Source: UBA2784 sp964494625
GTDB taxonomy: Bacteria; Pseudomonadota; Alphaproteobacteria; Micropepsales; Micropepsaceae
DNA length: 64,000 bases
Direction of reading: 5' to 3'
Assembly: GCA_964494625.1 (NCBI GenBank)
Contig: CAZBRT010000001.1
Location: forward strand, 62,001-126,000
The notes under the pieces were generated by a model. It worked only from the letters and a program-made list of their open reading frames with translations, was not told where the DNA came from and did not search any database. Positions 27,135 through 36,112 of the stretch are shown one piece after another; the first letter of the stretch is position 1; the number at the start of each line of letters is the position of its first letter. Both the position numbers and the translations under genes were made by a program.

Positions 27135-28415
27135 TCAGGAAACGAGGGGCACCATCATGGTGAAGGCGGCGCCCTCGCCGGGGCGCGATTCGATCACCAA
27201 TTGGCCGCGATGGCGGTTGAGGATGTGCTTGACGATGGCCAAGCCCAGGCCGGTGCCGCCCTTGTCGCGGCTCTCCTTGTCATTCACGCGGTAGAATCGC
27301 TCGGTCAGGCGCGGCAGATGCTCACGGGCGATGCCGGGGCCTTCGTCGCGTACGGTCAATGCGGCCATGGGTCCATTCGTCCGTAGGCGGATGGTTATGG
27401 TCTTGCCGTCGCCGCCATAGCGGATGGCGTTGTCGATCAGGTTCAGGATCACTTGCGCAAGTTCGGCTGCCTCGCCGCGTACCTCGACGGGTTCCTCCGC
27501 CAATTCCTGCACGATGCGGATGCGCGCCTGCGCCAGTTGCGGGGTAAGCGTTGCCAGAACCTCTGCGACCAGCGCCGCCAGATCGCAATTGGCACCCGGC
27601 GCGATATGCTCATTCATCTCGACCCGCGACAGCGAGAGAAGATCATCAATCAGGCGGCGCATGCGCTGGGCCTGCTGTTGCATGATGCCGAGGAATTTCT
27701 CGCGCGCTTCGGGATCATCTTTGGCGTGACCGGCCAGCGTGTCGATGAAGCCCGACAGCGAGGCGAGCGGTGTCCGCAATTCGTGGCTCGCATTGGCGAC
27801 AAAATCCGCCCGCATGCGTTCGAGTGCCCGCTGCGCGGTCAGGTCGCGGATCTCGGCAATGACCAGCATCCCGCCTGCACCGGCAGCGACCGGACCCAGA
27901 TGCAGGCCATAGCGCCGCTCGACCGGCACGGGCACGGTGATCTCAAGCGAACGCGATTTGCCGGTTGCCAGAACCTCTTCGATCGCATCGCGCAAGGCCG
28001 GCTCGCGCAAGGCAGACGAAAGCGGCCTGCCTGCGTCGGCACCGATCAAGCCTTCGACCGCGCGCGAGACAAAGACGACGCGTCGCGACGCATCGACCAC
28101 AAAGACAGGATCTGGAAGTGCCGCAAGCGCCACAAATGGATCGGGACGTCCGGTCTCGGCCGCGGGTGCGCGGCCAAGGCCGCGTGGCGCGTGTTCGCCA
28201 TAACGCATCACCAATCCCAAGGCTGCAAGAATGGCGAGCGCCCCGGACAATCCTGCCGCCAGTGGCGCCGCCGTGGCGATGCCGATGGCAATGGCCGTGA
28301 CAATCCCGGCCGCCGCCATGAAGCCAAGGTTGCGCGCATGGCGGCGTTCGCTCGCTGCAGCCTCGTCCAGAACCGAGTCGTGCAATCGCGGGTCAGGCCC
28401 GCCGCCGTCACGCAT
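27135..28415 (-). CDS. phoR: Phosphate regulon sensor kinase PhoR
   Basis: 426 residues from the ATG at 28415, which shares one base with the stop of the upstream hydrolase (TGATG). Two closely spaced membrane helices (about 31-70) with almost no periplasmic loop, the PhoR arrangement; a PAS domain (about 90-190, PDPVFVVDASRRVVFVSRAV), HisKA with His in ANASHELRTPLASLSGF, and HATPase with NLIDNAIRYGG, DEGPGIA and GGTGLGLAIVKH. It phosphorylates PhoB. It sits just upstream of pstS in the order phoR-pstSCAB-phoU-phoB. It is translationally coupled to the dienelactone-hydrolase-like gene, which is unusual. Confidence 0.95.
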   Translation of the reverse strand: MRDGGGPDPRLHDSVLDEAAASERRHARNLGFMAAAGIVTAIAIGIATAAPLAAGLSGALAILAALGLVMRYGEHAPRGLGRAPAAETGRPDPFVALAALPDPVFVVDASRRVVFVSRAVEGLIGADAGRPLSSALREPALRDAIEEVLATGKSRSLEITVPVPVERRYGLHLGPVAAGAGGMLVIAEIRDLTAQRALERMRADFVANASHELRTPLASLSGFIDTLAGHAKDDPEAREKFLGIMQQQAQRMRRLIDDLLSLSRVEMNEHIAPGANCDLAALVAEVLATLTPQLAQARIRIVQELAEEPVEVRGEAAELAQVILNLIDNAIRYGGDGKTITIRLRTNGPMAALTVRDEGPGIAREHLPRLTERFYRVNDKESRDKGGTGLGLAIVKHILNRHRGQLVIESRPGEGAAFTMMVPLVS

Positions 28416-29245
28416 CAGGCAAGGCCGTGATCGCGGAACCAGGCGAGGCAACGTTGCCACGCATCCACCGCCACTTCGGCGCGGAACGTCTCGCGGTAAT
28501 CGGCAAAGAAACCGTGCGGCGCATCGGGATAGAGCACAATGTCGGAGCCGCTTGCCGATTTGGCAATTTCGGCGCGCATCTGATCAACCGTTTCAACGGG
28601 AATGCCGCGATCCGCACCACCATAGAGCCCGAGCACCGGCACAGTCAGCGCGGCGCCGATGTCAACGGGATGCTTCGGGCGCAAATCATTGGCATCACCG
28701 ACAAGGCGTCCATACCAGGCAACGCCTGCCTTCAAGGCGGGGCGGTGATGCGCGTAAAGCCATGTGGCACGCCCGCCCCAGCAGAAGCCTGTCACGCCCG
28801 CGCGATCCGCATCGGCGCCCTGGCCGCGCGCCCATTCAAGGGTGGCGTCGAGATCAGCCATCACCTGCGCGTCGGGCACTTTGGCGACAATCGTCTCGAC
28901 CAGCGTATTGATGTCGGCAATCGCGGTTGCATCCCCCTGACGCTGATAGAGGTCAGGCGCGATCGCACAGAACCCCTCGCGGGCAAAGCGGCGGCAGACA
29001 TCGCGGATGTGTTCGTGCAGGCCGAAAATTTCCTGCACCACCAGAATGACCGGCGCGTCCGCCTTGCCTTCCGGCACGGCGCGATACGCGTTCATGGCGA
29101 TTCCGCTTGCCGGTATTGTCACCATCCCGGCCACAAGTCCGGCGTCGGGCGTCGAGATCGTTTCCGCGCTGACGGGGCGGACCGCCAGCGCAAATCCGGC
29201 GGAAGCGGCGGCGGCATTGAAGCTGCGGCGGGTCATGGTGGTCAT
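28415..29245 (-). CDS. Dienelactone hydrolase-family protein with Tat-type signal
   Basis: 276 residues from the ATG at 29245. The N-terminus carries TRRSFNAAAASAGFALA with a signal ending VSA, resembling a twin-arginine signal, so export folded to the periplasm is likely. The dienelactone-hydrolase triad is complete: Cys in GFCWGG, Asp in YGGADRGIP and His in DAPHGF; the conserved Glu is in VVQEIFGL. Family members cleave dienelactones or other esters. The stop overlaps the phoR start by one base, so it is cotranscribed with phoR. The reason for this pairing is not apparent from sequence. Confidence 0.87.
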   Translation of the reverse strand: MTTMTRRSFNAAAASAGFALAVRPVSAETISTPDAGLVAGMVTIPASGIAMNAYRAVPEGKADAPVILVVQEIFGLHEHIRDVCRRFAREGFCAIAPDLYQRQGDATAIADINTLVETIVAKVPDAQVMADLDATLEWARGQGADADRAGVTGFCWGGRATWLYAHHRPALKAGVAWYGRLVGDANDLRPKHPVDIGAALTVPVLGLYGGADRGIPVETVDQMRAEIAKSASGSDIVLYPDAPHGFFADYRETFRAEVAVDAWQRCLAWFRDHGLA

Positions 29246-29314
29246 GGGATGCTCGCTGGTGGTGTCGGTACGCCCGGTCATAAAGGCTTTTGGCGCCCAC
29301 TTAAAGCGGCGCGC

Positions 29315-30217
29315 CTACTGGCACGTCAACCGGCCGTCAATATTGGCGGCATTGCCCGAGGGGCATTCGGAAAGCTCAAGCTCGGTATAGCGCCAGCCGC
29401 CGTTGGTGCGGCGGCATTCGGCGGCGATCACGCCATCCTCCATTTTCACGTTGCGGCAGGTGTCGCGGAAATTGCCGGTGATCTCTGTCGGCGTGCGCGG
29501 CGCAAACAACTCGGCATCGCAGACAAGACGCCCATCGCTGTTGGAGATCGTGCTCGCACAATCATCCGCGAAAATCTGCGCGTCGCGCCAGGAACCGTCG
29601 CGTCTGCGGCATTCGGCATAGAGCCAGCCCGCCTCATAGGCAAAGTCACGGCAGGTGGATACCCATGTGCCTTGCGGAAACGCGTCGCGCGTGGATGCCT
29701 CCTCGCAATAGAGCCTTCCGTCATCAACCGCGATATCGCCATCGCAACCGCGCCATTCGATGGCGGTCTCGCGCCAACGCCCGTCATCGGCGCGGCAATC
29801 CGCCACCAGAAAATCGCCCGAGACCTCGATGTTGCGGCAGCTGCGCTGCCAAGGTCCCGGCGGCAGATCGCTGCGCGTGTCCGGCGGGGGGCGGCGCGGC
29901 TCAGGCTCGCGCCGCGCGGCCTCGCAGACAAGGTCGCCATCGTCATTGACGATCTCGCCCCGGCAATCGCCCGCATCCGGCAGAATGGATTGACGCCACC
30001 GCCCCTCGCGGTCGCGGCATTCGGCGATGAGGGCGCCCGTGCGGTCCACATAGATGTCGCGGCAGGTGGCGACATAGGCGCCATCAGGCACGGATTGGGC
30101 GTGGGCTGCGGGTGCCGTGAATGCGAGTGCGGCGAACAGCGCAGATATCAGCGCACGCGCTTTTGCCTCCCCCGTTTTTGAGGGCGGTTGAAAGGAAGAA
30201 TTGGTCCGTTCGCTCAT
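29315..30217 (-). CDS. Secreted protein with four cyanovirin-N-like (CVNH) repeats
   Basis: 300 residues. N-terminal signal (charged start, hydrophobic stretch ALISALFAALAFTAP, cleavage after AHA), then four repeats of about 52 residues. Each has the pattern G-x-(W/Y)-x-x-(S/T)-C-R-(D/N) ... L-x-A-(D/E)-C-R ... G-x-W-R ... C ... (D/N)-G-x-L-x-C, for example GPWQRSCRN, DFLVADCRADDGRWRE and DDGRLYCEE. This matches CyanoVirin-N Homology modules, each domain being two such repeats, so the protein probably has two CVNH domains with conserved disulfide cysteines. Family members bind glycans, especially mannose-containing ones, or have unknown ligands. Likely periplasmic or secreted. It starts 66 bases after the end of an AbgT-type transporter gene. 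Confidence 0.78.
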   Translation of the reverse strand: MSERTNSSFQPPSKTGEAKARALISALFAALAFTAPAAHAQSVPDGAYVATCRDIYVDRTGALIAECRDREGRWRQSILPDAGDCRGEIVNDDGDLVCEAARREPEPRRPPPDTRSDLPPGPWQRSCRNIEVSGDFLVADCRADDGRWRETAIEWRGCDGDIAVDDGRLYCEEASTRDAFPQGTWVSTCRDFAYEAGWLYAECRRRDGSWRDAQIFADDCASTISNSDGRLVCDAELFAPRTPTEITGNFRDTCRNVKMEDGVIAAECRRTNGGWRYTELELSECPSGNAANIDGRLTCQ

Positions 30218-30283
30218 GAGGTATGGATCACCCGACCGCCTGAACCCAGACTGAATGCAGGAAAAGGCAGGATTGCGGCAGTG

Positions 30284-31768
30284 TCAGCGGAAGGGCACCC
30301 CCGCCAGAACGGGCAGGCCGAGCACATGCCACAGCACTGCCAGTCCCAATGAGCCGACCCCGAAAAAAGCCGCGTAGGGGATGAGGCCCGCAATGAACTG
30401 ACCCAGTTTCAGGTCAGGCAAATATTGCCGGGCGACCAGCCAGGCATAGACCAGCGCCAATGATGCTGGTGACACCATATAGGCGGCTGCCTCTGCCATC
30501 AGGATGATGGCTTGCGGCACCATTGTTGTTGCGCCGAGCTGGGTGAAGACCTTCATTACCGAAACGGCGAACATGCCCGAGAGCGCCCAAGTGGGCGCAA
30601 TGAATGCGACGCAGAAGATGCTAAAATAGAGCAGGAAGGCCAGGCCATAGAGGCCACCATCGGCCGCCTCAGACGCGCCTTCGATCACGGACTGTACAAG
30701 CCAGCTCCAGTTCACAAGACTGGTCGCGCTGATGAGTGCACCAACTGCAAAGGCCATCACGACAAATCGCCCAAGCTCGGGGGCTGCCGCAACCATCGGG
30801 GACCAGACATCTTCGTCGCTGCGCAACGTGCCCGCCCGGATACCAAAGACAATAATCACGGCGACAAATCCGCCCATGAAAACGGCCGGAATTAGATTGA
30901 GAATGGGCTGAATGCTTCCGCTGTCTTCCAAGAGAAAGCCCGCGCTGGCCAAGAGGACGAGCGCGACAAGTACAACAATGATCAGAAACACCAAGAGGGC
31001 TGCACTGCTTGCTCCCCGGCGGGACTTTGCTGAATTTGCCGAAGGCAGCACCTCCACTGGCGGCAGCATTCCGCCAGAGAGCCGTATGAGGGCTGGCTCT
31101 GTCACCCGCCAGCACATCCAGGCAAATCCGATCACCGTCAGCGGCACAAGGAACGCACTGATCGCGTAGGCTGGGTTGAATATCAGAAGGGAAGTGTCTG
31201 GTGAGCTGATGCCAAACCACTCTGGCAGGAACTGCCTGGCTCCCCCTGGCAAAATCAAATTCGCAGCATGTGACGCGCAACCCGATGCATAGGCCGTCAC
31301 AATTCCGGCAACGGGGTGAAGCCGTGCTTTTTGAAAGACGAGTGCGGCGACCGGGATGAAAAACAGTTGCCAATAGATTCCCACAATGCCGCCGGTCACG
31401 CCCACAAGCGCGACTGAGGCAGGGATCAGTGGGACGGAGACGCGTCGGCACCAACCATTGGCAATGGCAGCAAGCAGGCCAATATGGCGCGCGACCGCAA
31501 GCAGAAGAATGAACGTGATCGCCGCTGCCACTTGCTCAACGCCCAAGCCCCCGATCAAAGCAGCTGCGTACTGTAGCAGGGTGAAGGCACGGTCGATGGC
31601 TGCGATCTCGGCCCATCCGTCCGAAAGGTGCAGGTAGCGCCCGAAGTACTCGCTCAAGGCCGGGAACTCGAGCACCAGCGCGACTGTAACAATGACAGTA
31701 AAAAGCGCCGCCCAGATCAGATAGAGCGTCGCGGGATGCAGGCCTTTTTTCTCCGGCACTTCATCCAT
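30284..31768 (-). CDS. Divergent AbgT/ion-transporter-superfamily membrane protein
   Basis: 494 residues with roughly 12-13 predicted helices. It has a textbook ribosome site (AAGGAGG, 6 bases before the ATG at 31768). The C-terminal third aligns with the neighbouring AbgT protein: SPASLALVYAWLVARQYLPDLKLGQFIAGLIPYAAFFGVG here versus TPLMVYFPLILIMARRYVPEFGIGSLVATMMPYAVW there. However, the hallmark GDSATN of AbgT is replaced by AEAAAYMVSP. So it is a paralogue that lost or changed the substrate or ion site. It follows the canonical gene after 27 bases on the same strand. Substrate unknown; possibly a folate fragment or carboxylate exporter. Confidence 0.68.
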   Translation of the reverse strand: MDEVPEKKGLHPATLYLIWAALFTVIVTVALVLEFPALSEYFGRYLHLSDGWAEIAAIDRAFTLLQYAAALIGGLGVEQVAAAITFILLLAVARHIGLLAAIANGWCRRVSVPLIPASVALVGVTGGIVGIYWQLFFIPVAALVFQKARLHPVAGIVTAYASGCASHAANLILPGGARQFLPEWFGISSPDTSLLIFNPAYAISAFLVPLTVIGFAWMCWRVTEPALIRLSGGMLPPVEVLPSANSAKSRRGASSAALLVFLIIVVLVALVLLASAGFLLEDSGSIQPILNLIPAVFMGGFVAVIIVFGIRAGTLRSDEDVWSPMVAAAPELGRFVVMAFAVGALISATSLVNWSWLVQSVIEGASEAADGGLYGLAFLLYFSIFCVAFIAPTWALSGMFAVSVMKVFTQLGATTMVPQAIILMAEAAAYMVSPASLALVYAWLVARQYLPDLKLGQFIAGLIPYAAFFGVGSLGLAVLWHVLGLPVLAGVPFR

Positions 31769-31795
31769 GTGCGCCTCCTTCGATCACGGCAGACT

Positions 31796-33325
31796 TCACA
31801 TCCGCGAGCCGATGCCGGGCCAATAGGGAATGTCGAGCCAGAACCAAAGGCCGAGCAGGGCTGTCGAGAAAATCGAGAACCACACGGCATAGGGCATCAT
31901 CGTTGCGACCAGCGAGCCGATGCCGAATTCCGGCACATAGCGCCGCGCCATGATGAGGATGAGCGGAAAATAGACCATCAGCGGCGTGATCGGGTTGGTC
32001 GCGCTGTCGCCGATGCGGAAGGCCGCTTGCGTCGCCTCGGGCGAAATGCCGAGCAGCATCAGCATCGGCACAAAGATCGGCGCCAGGATCGCCCATTTCG
32101 CCGAAGCGCTGGCGATCATGAGGTTGATCAGCATCGCGAGCACGACAAAGGAGAGGAGGAGCGGCAGGCCGGTATAGCCCGCACCCTTCAGCACATCCGC
32201 CCCATTGATGGCGAGGATCGCGCCGAGATTCGACTGGTTGAAGAGACCCAGAAACTGCGCCACCACGAAGGCGAGCACGATGTAGCCCGCCATGTCGGCA
32301 ATCGAGGCCGTCATCATGCGGACCGTATCCGTATCCTTCCTGATCGTGCCCGCAGCCTTGCCATAGGCAATGCCGCAGGCAAGGAAGGTCATGAACAGGA
32401 TCGCCACCAGCGATTTCAGGAAGGGTTCAATCGACCCGTCCTCGCCGCGCAGGGCTGCCCCCTCGGGCACGACCAGAAACCCCACGCCTACCACAATCAG
32501 GAGAAGCACAAGGCCGGCATGGCGAAGCCCGCGTTTTTCCCGGCGGCGCGCGGCCTCATCCTGCGCGGGCGGTTCGGCGATTTCGGCAAGCTTGAGCGGC
32601 GACGCGTTGAGGCGCGGCTCCACAATCCGGTCGGTCACCCAGGCGCCAATGATGGAAAAAAGCGGCACGAGCGCGATCATCAGGAAGTAATTGGCCGTCA
32701 CCGCCACCGTGCGCGCGGGATCAATGATCTGGGCGGCCGCTTGCGTCAGGCCCGCGAGCAGGGGATCCAGCGGCGTGATGACGAGATTGGCCGAAAAGCC
32801 GCCTGCCACGCCGGCAAAGGCCGCTGCCAATCCCGCCAAGGGATGACGCCCGACGCCTGCATAGACCGCTGCTGCCAGCGGCAGGAGAACGACATAACCC
32901 GCATCGGCTGCAATCGAGGCATTCACGCCGGCGAAGACGACTGTCAGTGACAGCAACCGCTTGGGCACGGCGCGCACCAGCCCGCCCAGCGCCACGCCGA
33001 TCAGGCCGGAGCGTTCGGCCACACCCACGCCGAGAATCATCATCAGCACGAGGCCCAGCGGCGGAAAATCCGTGAAGGTCTTCGCCATGTTCACCAGAAT
33101 GTTCTTCAGCGATTCCGCCGAGAGCAGATTGGTGACGGTGATCTCCGCATTCTTGCCGGGGTGCCAAGCGGTGACACCGGCATAGGAAAGCCCAACCGAC
33201 AAAGCGAGCACAATCAGGATGCCGTAAAAGAAGAGCGTGGCAGGATCCGGCAGGCGGTTGCCCGCGCGCTCGATGCCATCAAGCAGGCGTTGGCCGATGG
33301 TACGGCGTACTTTGGCGGTTGCCAT
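31796..33325 (-). CDS. AbgT-family transporter (p-aminobenzoyl-glutamate/antimetabolite type)
   Basis: 509 residues from the ATG at 33325 (GGGGGAAGA before it). Typical AbgT sequence features: NRLPDPATLFFYG start, the AADAGYVVLLPLAAAVYAG segment, FSANLVITPLDPLLAG, and GDSATNPITPLMVYFPLIL. Family members export or import p-aminobenzoyl-glutamate, some acting as sulfonamide-efflux pumps, using proton gradients. It precedes a divergent paralogue in one transcription unit. The pair may form a mixed or complementary transport system. Confidence 0.93.
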   Translation of the reverse strand: MATAKVRRTIGQRLLDGIERAGNRLPDPATLFFYGILIVLALSVGLSYAGVTAWHPGKNAEITVTNLLSAESLKNILVNMAKTFTDFPPLGLVLMMILGVGVAERSGLIGVALGGLVRAVPKRLLSLTVVFAGVNASIAADAGYVVLLPLAAAVYAGVGRHPLAGLAAAFAGVAGGFSANLVITPLDPLLAGLTQAAAQIIDPARTVAVTANYFLMIALVPLFSIIGAWVTDRIVEPRLNASPLKLAEIAEPPAQDEAARRREKRGLRHAGLVLLLIVVGVGFLVVPEGAALRGEDGSIEPFLKSLVAILFMTFLACGIAYGKAAGTIRKDTDTVRMMTASIADMAGYIVLAFVVAQFLGLFNQSNLGAILAINGADVLKGAGYTGLPLLLSFVVLAMLINLMIASASAKWAILAPIFVPMLMLLGISPEATQAAFRIGDSATNPITPLMVYFPLILIMARRYVPEFGIGSLVATMMPYAVWFSIFSTALLGLWFWLDIPYWPGIGSRM

Positions 33326-33426
33326 GATCTTCCCCCCATTCGCCGACAAAGATGCGGCTTTCTTGATCCCAAGGAAAGGACGGCTATGGTGCAAAGGCAA
33401 GAGGCGTTCTTTGGCGGATAGAATTG

Positions 33427-34500
33427 ATGAGCCCTGACCCCACTTCCGCGCCCGATCCCTCCTATGCAGGCGCCGTGCGCCTGATCGCGGCGCTCGCAGC
33501 CCTTGGCGCCGCGCTCTTCCTCCTCGTGGAAGCGCGCGATGTGCTGATCCCGTTCGTGATCGCGCTTGGCCTCTGGCTTGTCATCAATGCGGTGGCATCA
33601 CGGCTTTCGTTCCTGAGAGTGGGCAGCAGGGCACTGCCGCAGAACCTGCGCATCCTTCTGGCGCTCGCTCTCATTTCCGGCGTGCTTGCGCTTGCCGTCA
33701 TCTTCGTGGGCGCCAGTATCGCCGGTGTTGCGGCTGATGCGCCGCTTTATGGCGAACGGCTTCTGGCGGCATTTTCCGGGCTTGATGCGGCGCTTGGCAT
33801 TTCGGTGACCGACACCGTGAAGTCGGCGCTGGCCGAATATGACTTGGCACGCGTGATCGGCTGGGTGATCGGCCTTGTCACGGATCTCGCGGGCACGCTG
33901 GGCATCGTCATCATCTATACGATTTTCCTTTTCCTCGAGCAGCAGGTCTTCCCGCTCAAGATCTCCGCGTTGGGCAACACGGAGGCGGCACGGCGCGCCA
34001 TCTCGGAAACCCTGTCGCGGATCAAGGAAGGCGCTTCACGCTATCTTGCCGCCAAGACGCTCGTTGCAGCGATCACGGCGATCGGCAGCTATCTCATTCT
34101 CGAGGTTGCGGGCGTGCCCAATGCCGCATTTTTTGCCTTCGTGATTTTCCTGCTCAATTATGTTCCGACCTTCGGATCGCTGGCGGCCATCGTTCTTTCG
34201 ACGATCGCCTCGCTTGCCGCCTTTCCGGAAGTCGAGCCGGCGCTGATCACGGCAGGCGTGCTGGCGGTGCTTCAGATCACCATGGGCAATGTGATCGAGC
34301 CCCGTATGATGTCGAATTCGCTCAATCTGTCGCCGCTCGCCGTCATCATGTCGCTGTCGGTGTGGGGGCTGATCTGGGGTTCGGTCGGGCTTTTCCTGGC
34401 CATACCGATGACGGCGGCCACCGCCATCGTGCTGGCGGGATTTGCACCCACGCGACCCATCGCGGTCTTGTTGTCACATGATGGCAAGTTGGGTGGGTGA
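33427..34500 (+). CDS. AI-2E-family transporter (PerM-like permease)
   Basis: 357 residues from the ATG at 33427 (a TTG one codon earlier is less likely). Eight or so membrane helices with the family features: N-terminal pair (LIAALAALGAALFLLVEARDVLIPFVIALGLWLV), central polar loop, and the C-terminal LNYVPTFGSLAAIVL and VIEPRMMSNSLNLSP blocks. Named for TqsA (AI-2 export), but most members have other or unknown roles such as sodium/proton-linked efflux. Divergent from the AbgT gene; a paired repeat follows its stop. Confidence 0.92.
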   Translation: MSPDPTSAPDPSYAGAVRLIAALAALGAALFLLVEARDVLIPFVIALGLWLVINAVASRLSFLRVGSRALPQNLRILLALALISGVLALAVIFVGASIAGVAADAPLYGERLLAAFSGLDAALGISVTDTVKSALAEYDLARVIGWVIGLVTDLAGTLGIVIIYTIFLFLEQQVFPLKISALGNTEAARRAISETLSRIKEGASRYLAAKTLVAAITAIGSYLILEVAGVPNAAFFAFVIFLLNYVPTFGSLAAIVLSTIASLAAFPEVEPALITAGVLAVLQITMGNVIEPRMMSNSLNLSPLAVIMSLSVWGLIWGSVGLFLAIPMTAATAIVLAGFAPTRPIAVLLSHDGKLGG

Positions 34501-34524
34501 GAAGGCGCCAACAAAACAGGATCG

Positions 34525-34645
34525 CATCAGCATTGTGCGTGGTTCGACGAAGGCGCACCAAAAGGGGGTATGTGCCCGGCAGTTCTGCCACCAACAGCGC
34601 TCCTCATCCCGAGCCTTCGTCGAGGGCCGCATTGCCAAGATGCAA
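34525..34645. repeat. Intergenic paired repeat, copy B (tail-to-tail)
   Basis: Left arm 34535-34568 (+) contains GTGCGTGGTTCGACGAAGGC but decays after it; right arm 34601-34632 (-) reads, inverted, CCTCGACGAAGGCTCGGG then ATGAGGA. The arrangement is the same as at copy A. It lies between two convergent genes and might serve as a bidirectional terminator. Confidence 0.7.
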
Positions 34646-34679
34646 AGCGGCCTTCCGGGCAGGACCGACAACGACGCCC

Positions 34680-35936
34680 TCACCGCTCCCTGCGCGTCAC
34701 GCGCCAAGCCAATGTGGCTGCGATCACCATGATCGCCGAGGCGAGCAGGAATGCGGCACCCGGCGCCACATAGAGGGATTGAGCAAAGACGGTTGAGAAC
34801 ATCGCGGGCCCGATCATGCCCGCAATCCCGATGATCGCTCCCAAGGCTCCCTGCAATTGGCCCTGTTCAGATGGCGCGACGTGGCGCGTCATCAAGCTTT
34901 GGGCACCGGCCCCATAGAATCCCCACATCGCGCCAAATGGCAGGCCGAGCCAGAACATCCAGCCGACGGGGGCCAAGCCATAGATCGCAATGCCGGTCGC
35001 CGCGGCACACAGGCCGGTCAGAAGAAGGCGACGCTCGCCCAACAGCCGCACAGCGGGACGCACCAAACCGCCCTGCACGATCATGTTGGCGATGCCGACC
35101 GCACCCAGGCTGATGCCCACCATCTGCATCGACCAGCCATAACGGAAGCTTGCATAGAGCACGAAGATCGCGGGCAAGACGGTATGGGCCAGATTGTTGA
35201 GGAAGTGGACCGCGGCCAAACCCAGAAGCTCACGATGGCGGCGCAGAAGGACGAGCGATCCCACAGGATTGGCGCGCTTCCACGAAAAGCGGGGCGACCG
35301 GTTTTCCACCGGCAGCGATTCCGGCAGCACGAAAACGCCATAGGCTGCATTGGCAAGGCTGAGGCCGGCCGCGATCCAGAAAGGAAGCTGGATATCAATG
35401 TCGCCCAGCGTGCCGCCAAAGGCCGGACCCAGCACAAAGCCCGTGCCGAAGGCCGCACCGATCAGGCCGAATGCCTGGGCTCGGCGTTCGGGCGGCGTCA
35501 CGTCGGCGATATAGGCGCTCGCGGTTGAAATACTCGCAGCCATGATGCCGTTGAGGATGCGCGAGAGGAAAAGGATCAGAAGATTGGGCGCCAGCGCACT
35601 CATCACATAGGCAAAGGCAAGGCCCACATTGGATATGAGGATGACCCGGCGGCGTCCGAACCGGTCCGACAATGCCCCCATGATGGGCGACGCAAGAAAC
35701 TGCATCAGCGCCCATGCCGCGCTGAACATGCCGACATAGAATGCGGCGGCTGCCGTATCGCCGCCGGTCATGATCTCGACGAGATGCGGCGTGACGGGAA
35801 CGATCATCCCCATCGCCATCACGTCGAGCACGACGGTGATAAGGATAAAGGAGACCGCCGCGCGGCGCCCCTTGATGGGGGTCGCCTCTGCCGGCGCATT
35901 CTCGGGCTGCTGGGGAAGGAGATTTTCTTCGGACAT
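34680..35936 (-). CDS. MFS transporter, TetA-like subfamily
   Basis: 418 residues from the ATG at 35936. Twelve-helix major facilitator with the cytoplasmic motif A GALSDRFGRRRV after the second helix, and the TAYIADVTPPE-like signature (SAYIADVTPPERRA) after helix 4 that marks the TetA/multidrug branch. Expected to be a proton-drug antiporter in the inner membrane. A hydrophilic head of about 30 residues precedes helix 1. Whether it carries tetracycline is not predictable. Divergent from plsB, convergent with the AI-2E-type gene. Confidence 0.88.
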   Translation of the reverse strand: MSEENLLPQQPENAPAEATPIKGRRAAVSFILITVVLDVMAMGMIVPVTPHLVEIMTGGDTAAAAFYVGMFSAAWALMQFLASPIMGALSDRFGRRRVILISNVGLAFAYVMSALAPNLLILFLSRILNGIMAASISTASAYIADVTPPERRAQAFGLIGAAFGTGFVLGPAFGGTLGDIDIQLPFWIAAGLSLANAAYGVFVLPESLPVENRSPRFSWKRANPVGSLVLLRRHRELLGLAAVHFLNNLAHTVLPAIFVLYASFRYGWSMQMVGISLGAVGIANMIVQGGLVRPAVRLLGERRLLLTGLCAAATGIAIYGLAPVGWMFWLGLPFGAMWGFYGAGAQSLMTRHVAPSEQGQLQGALGAIIGIAGMIGPAMFSTVFAQSLYVAPGAAFLLASAIMVIAATLAWRVTRRER

Positions 35937-36112
35937 GCGGGAAATAGCGGCTCTCAAAAGGGCCGCCTTCCTAGCACGATTGAAGCAGCCCCGAATGCCC
36001 CTAAAATGGCCCCCTGCCGCACTGCGGCATAGGCCCAAGCGCCAAGGGAGTTGACTTCACGCGCGGTCACAGGCGGACTCGTGGTCCTGAATTCCAACGC
36101 GACGGGGTCTGC

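Noticed and set aside
28427..30181. Open frame of 584 codons on the plus strand
   Set aside because: It lies antisense to the hydrolase and CVNH genes. Its product is His/Arg/Ala-rich with no recognisable domain, as expected from high-GC antisense frames.
30284..31768. Recent horizontal transfer of the divergent AbgT-like gene
   Set aside because: Sampled stretches gave about 58-60% GC, close to the adjacent AbgT gene (about 60%), so there is no clear compositional break.
34541..34553. GGTTCGACGAAGG looks like a tRNA T-loop
   Set aside because: It is part of the repeat unit; no acceptor, anticodon or CCA pattern around it.
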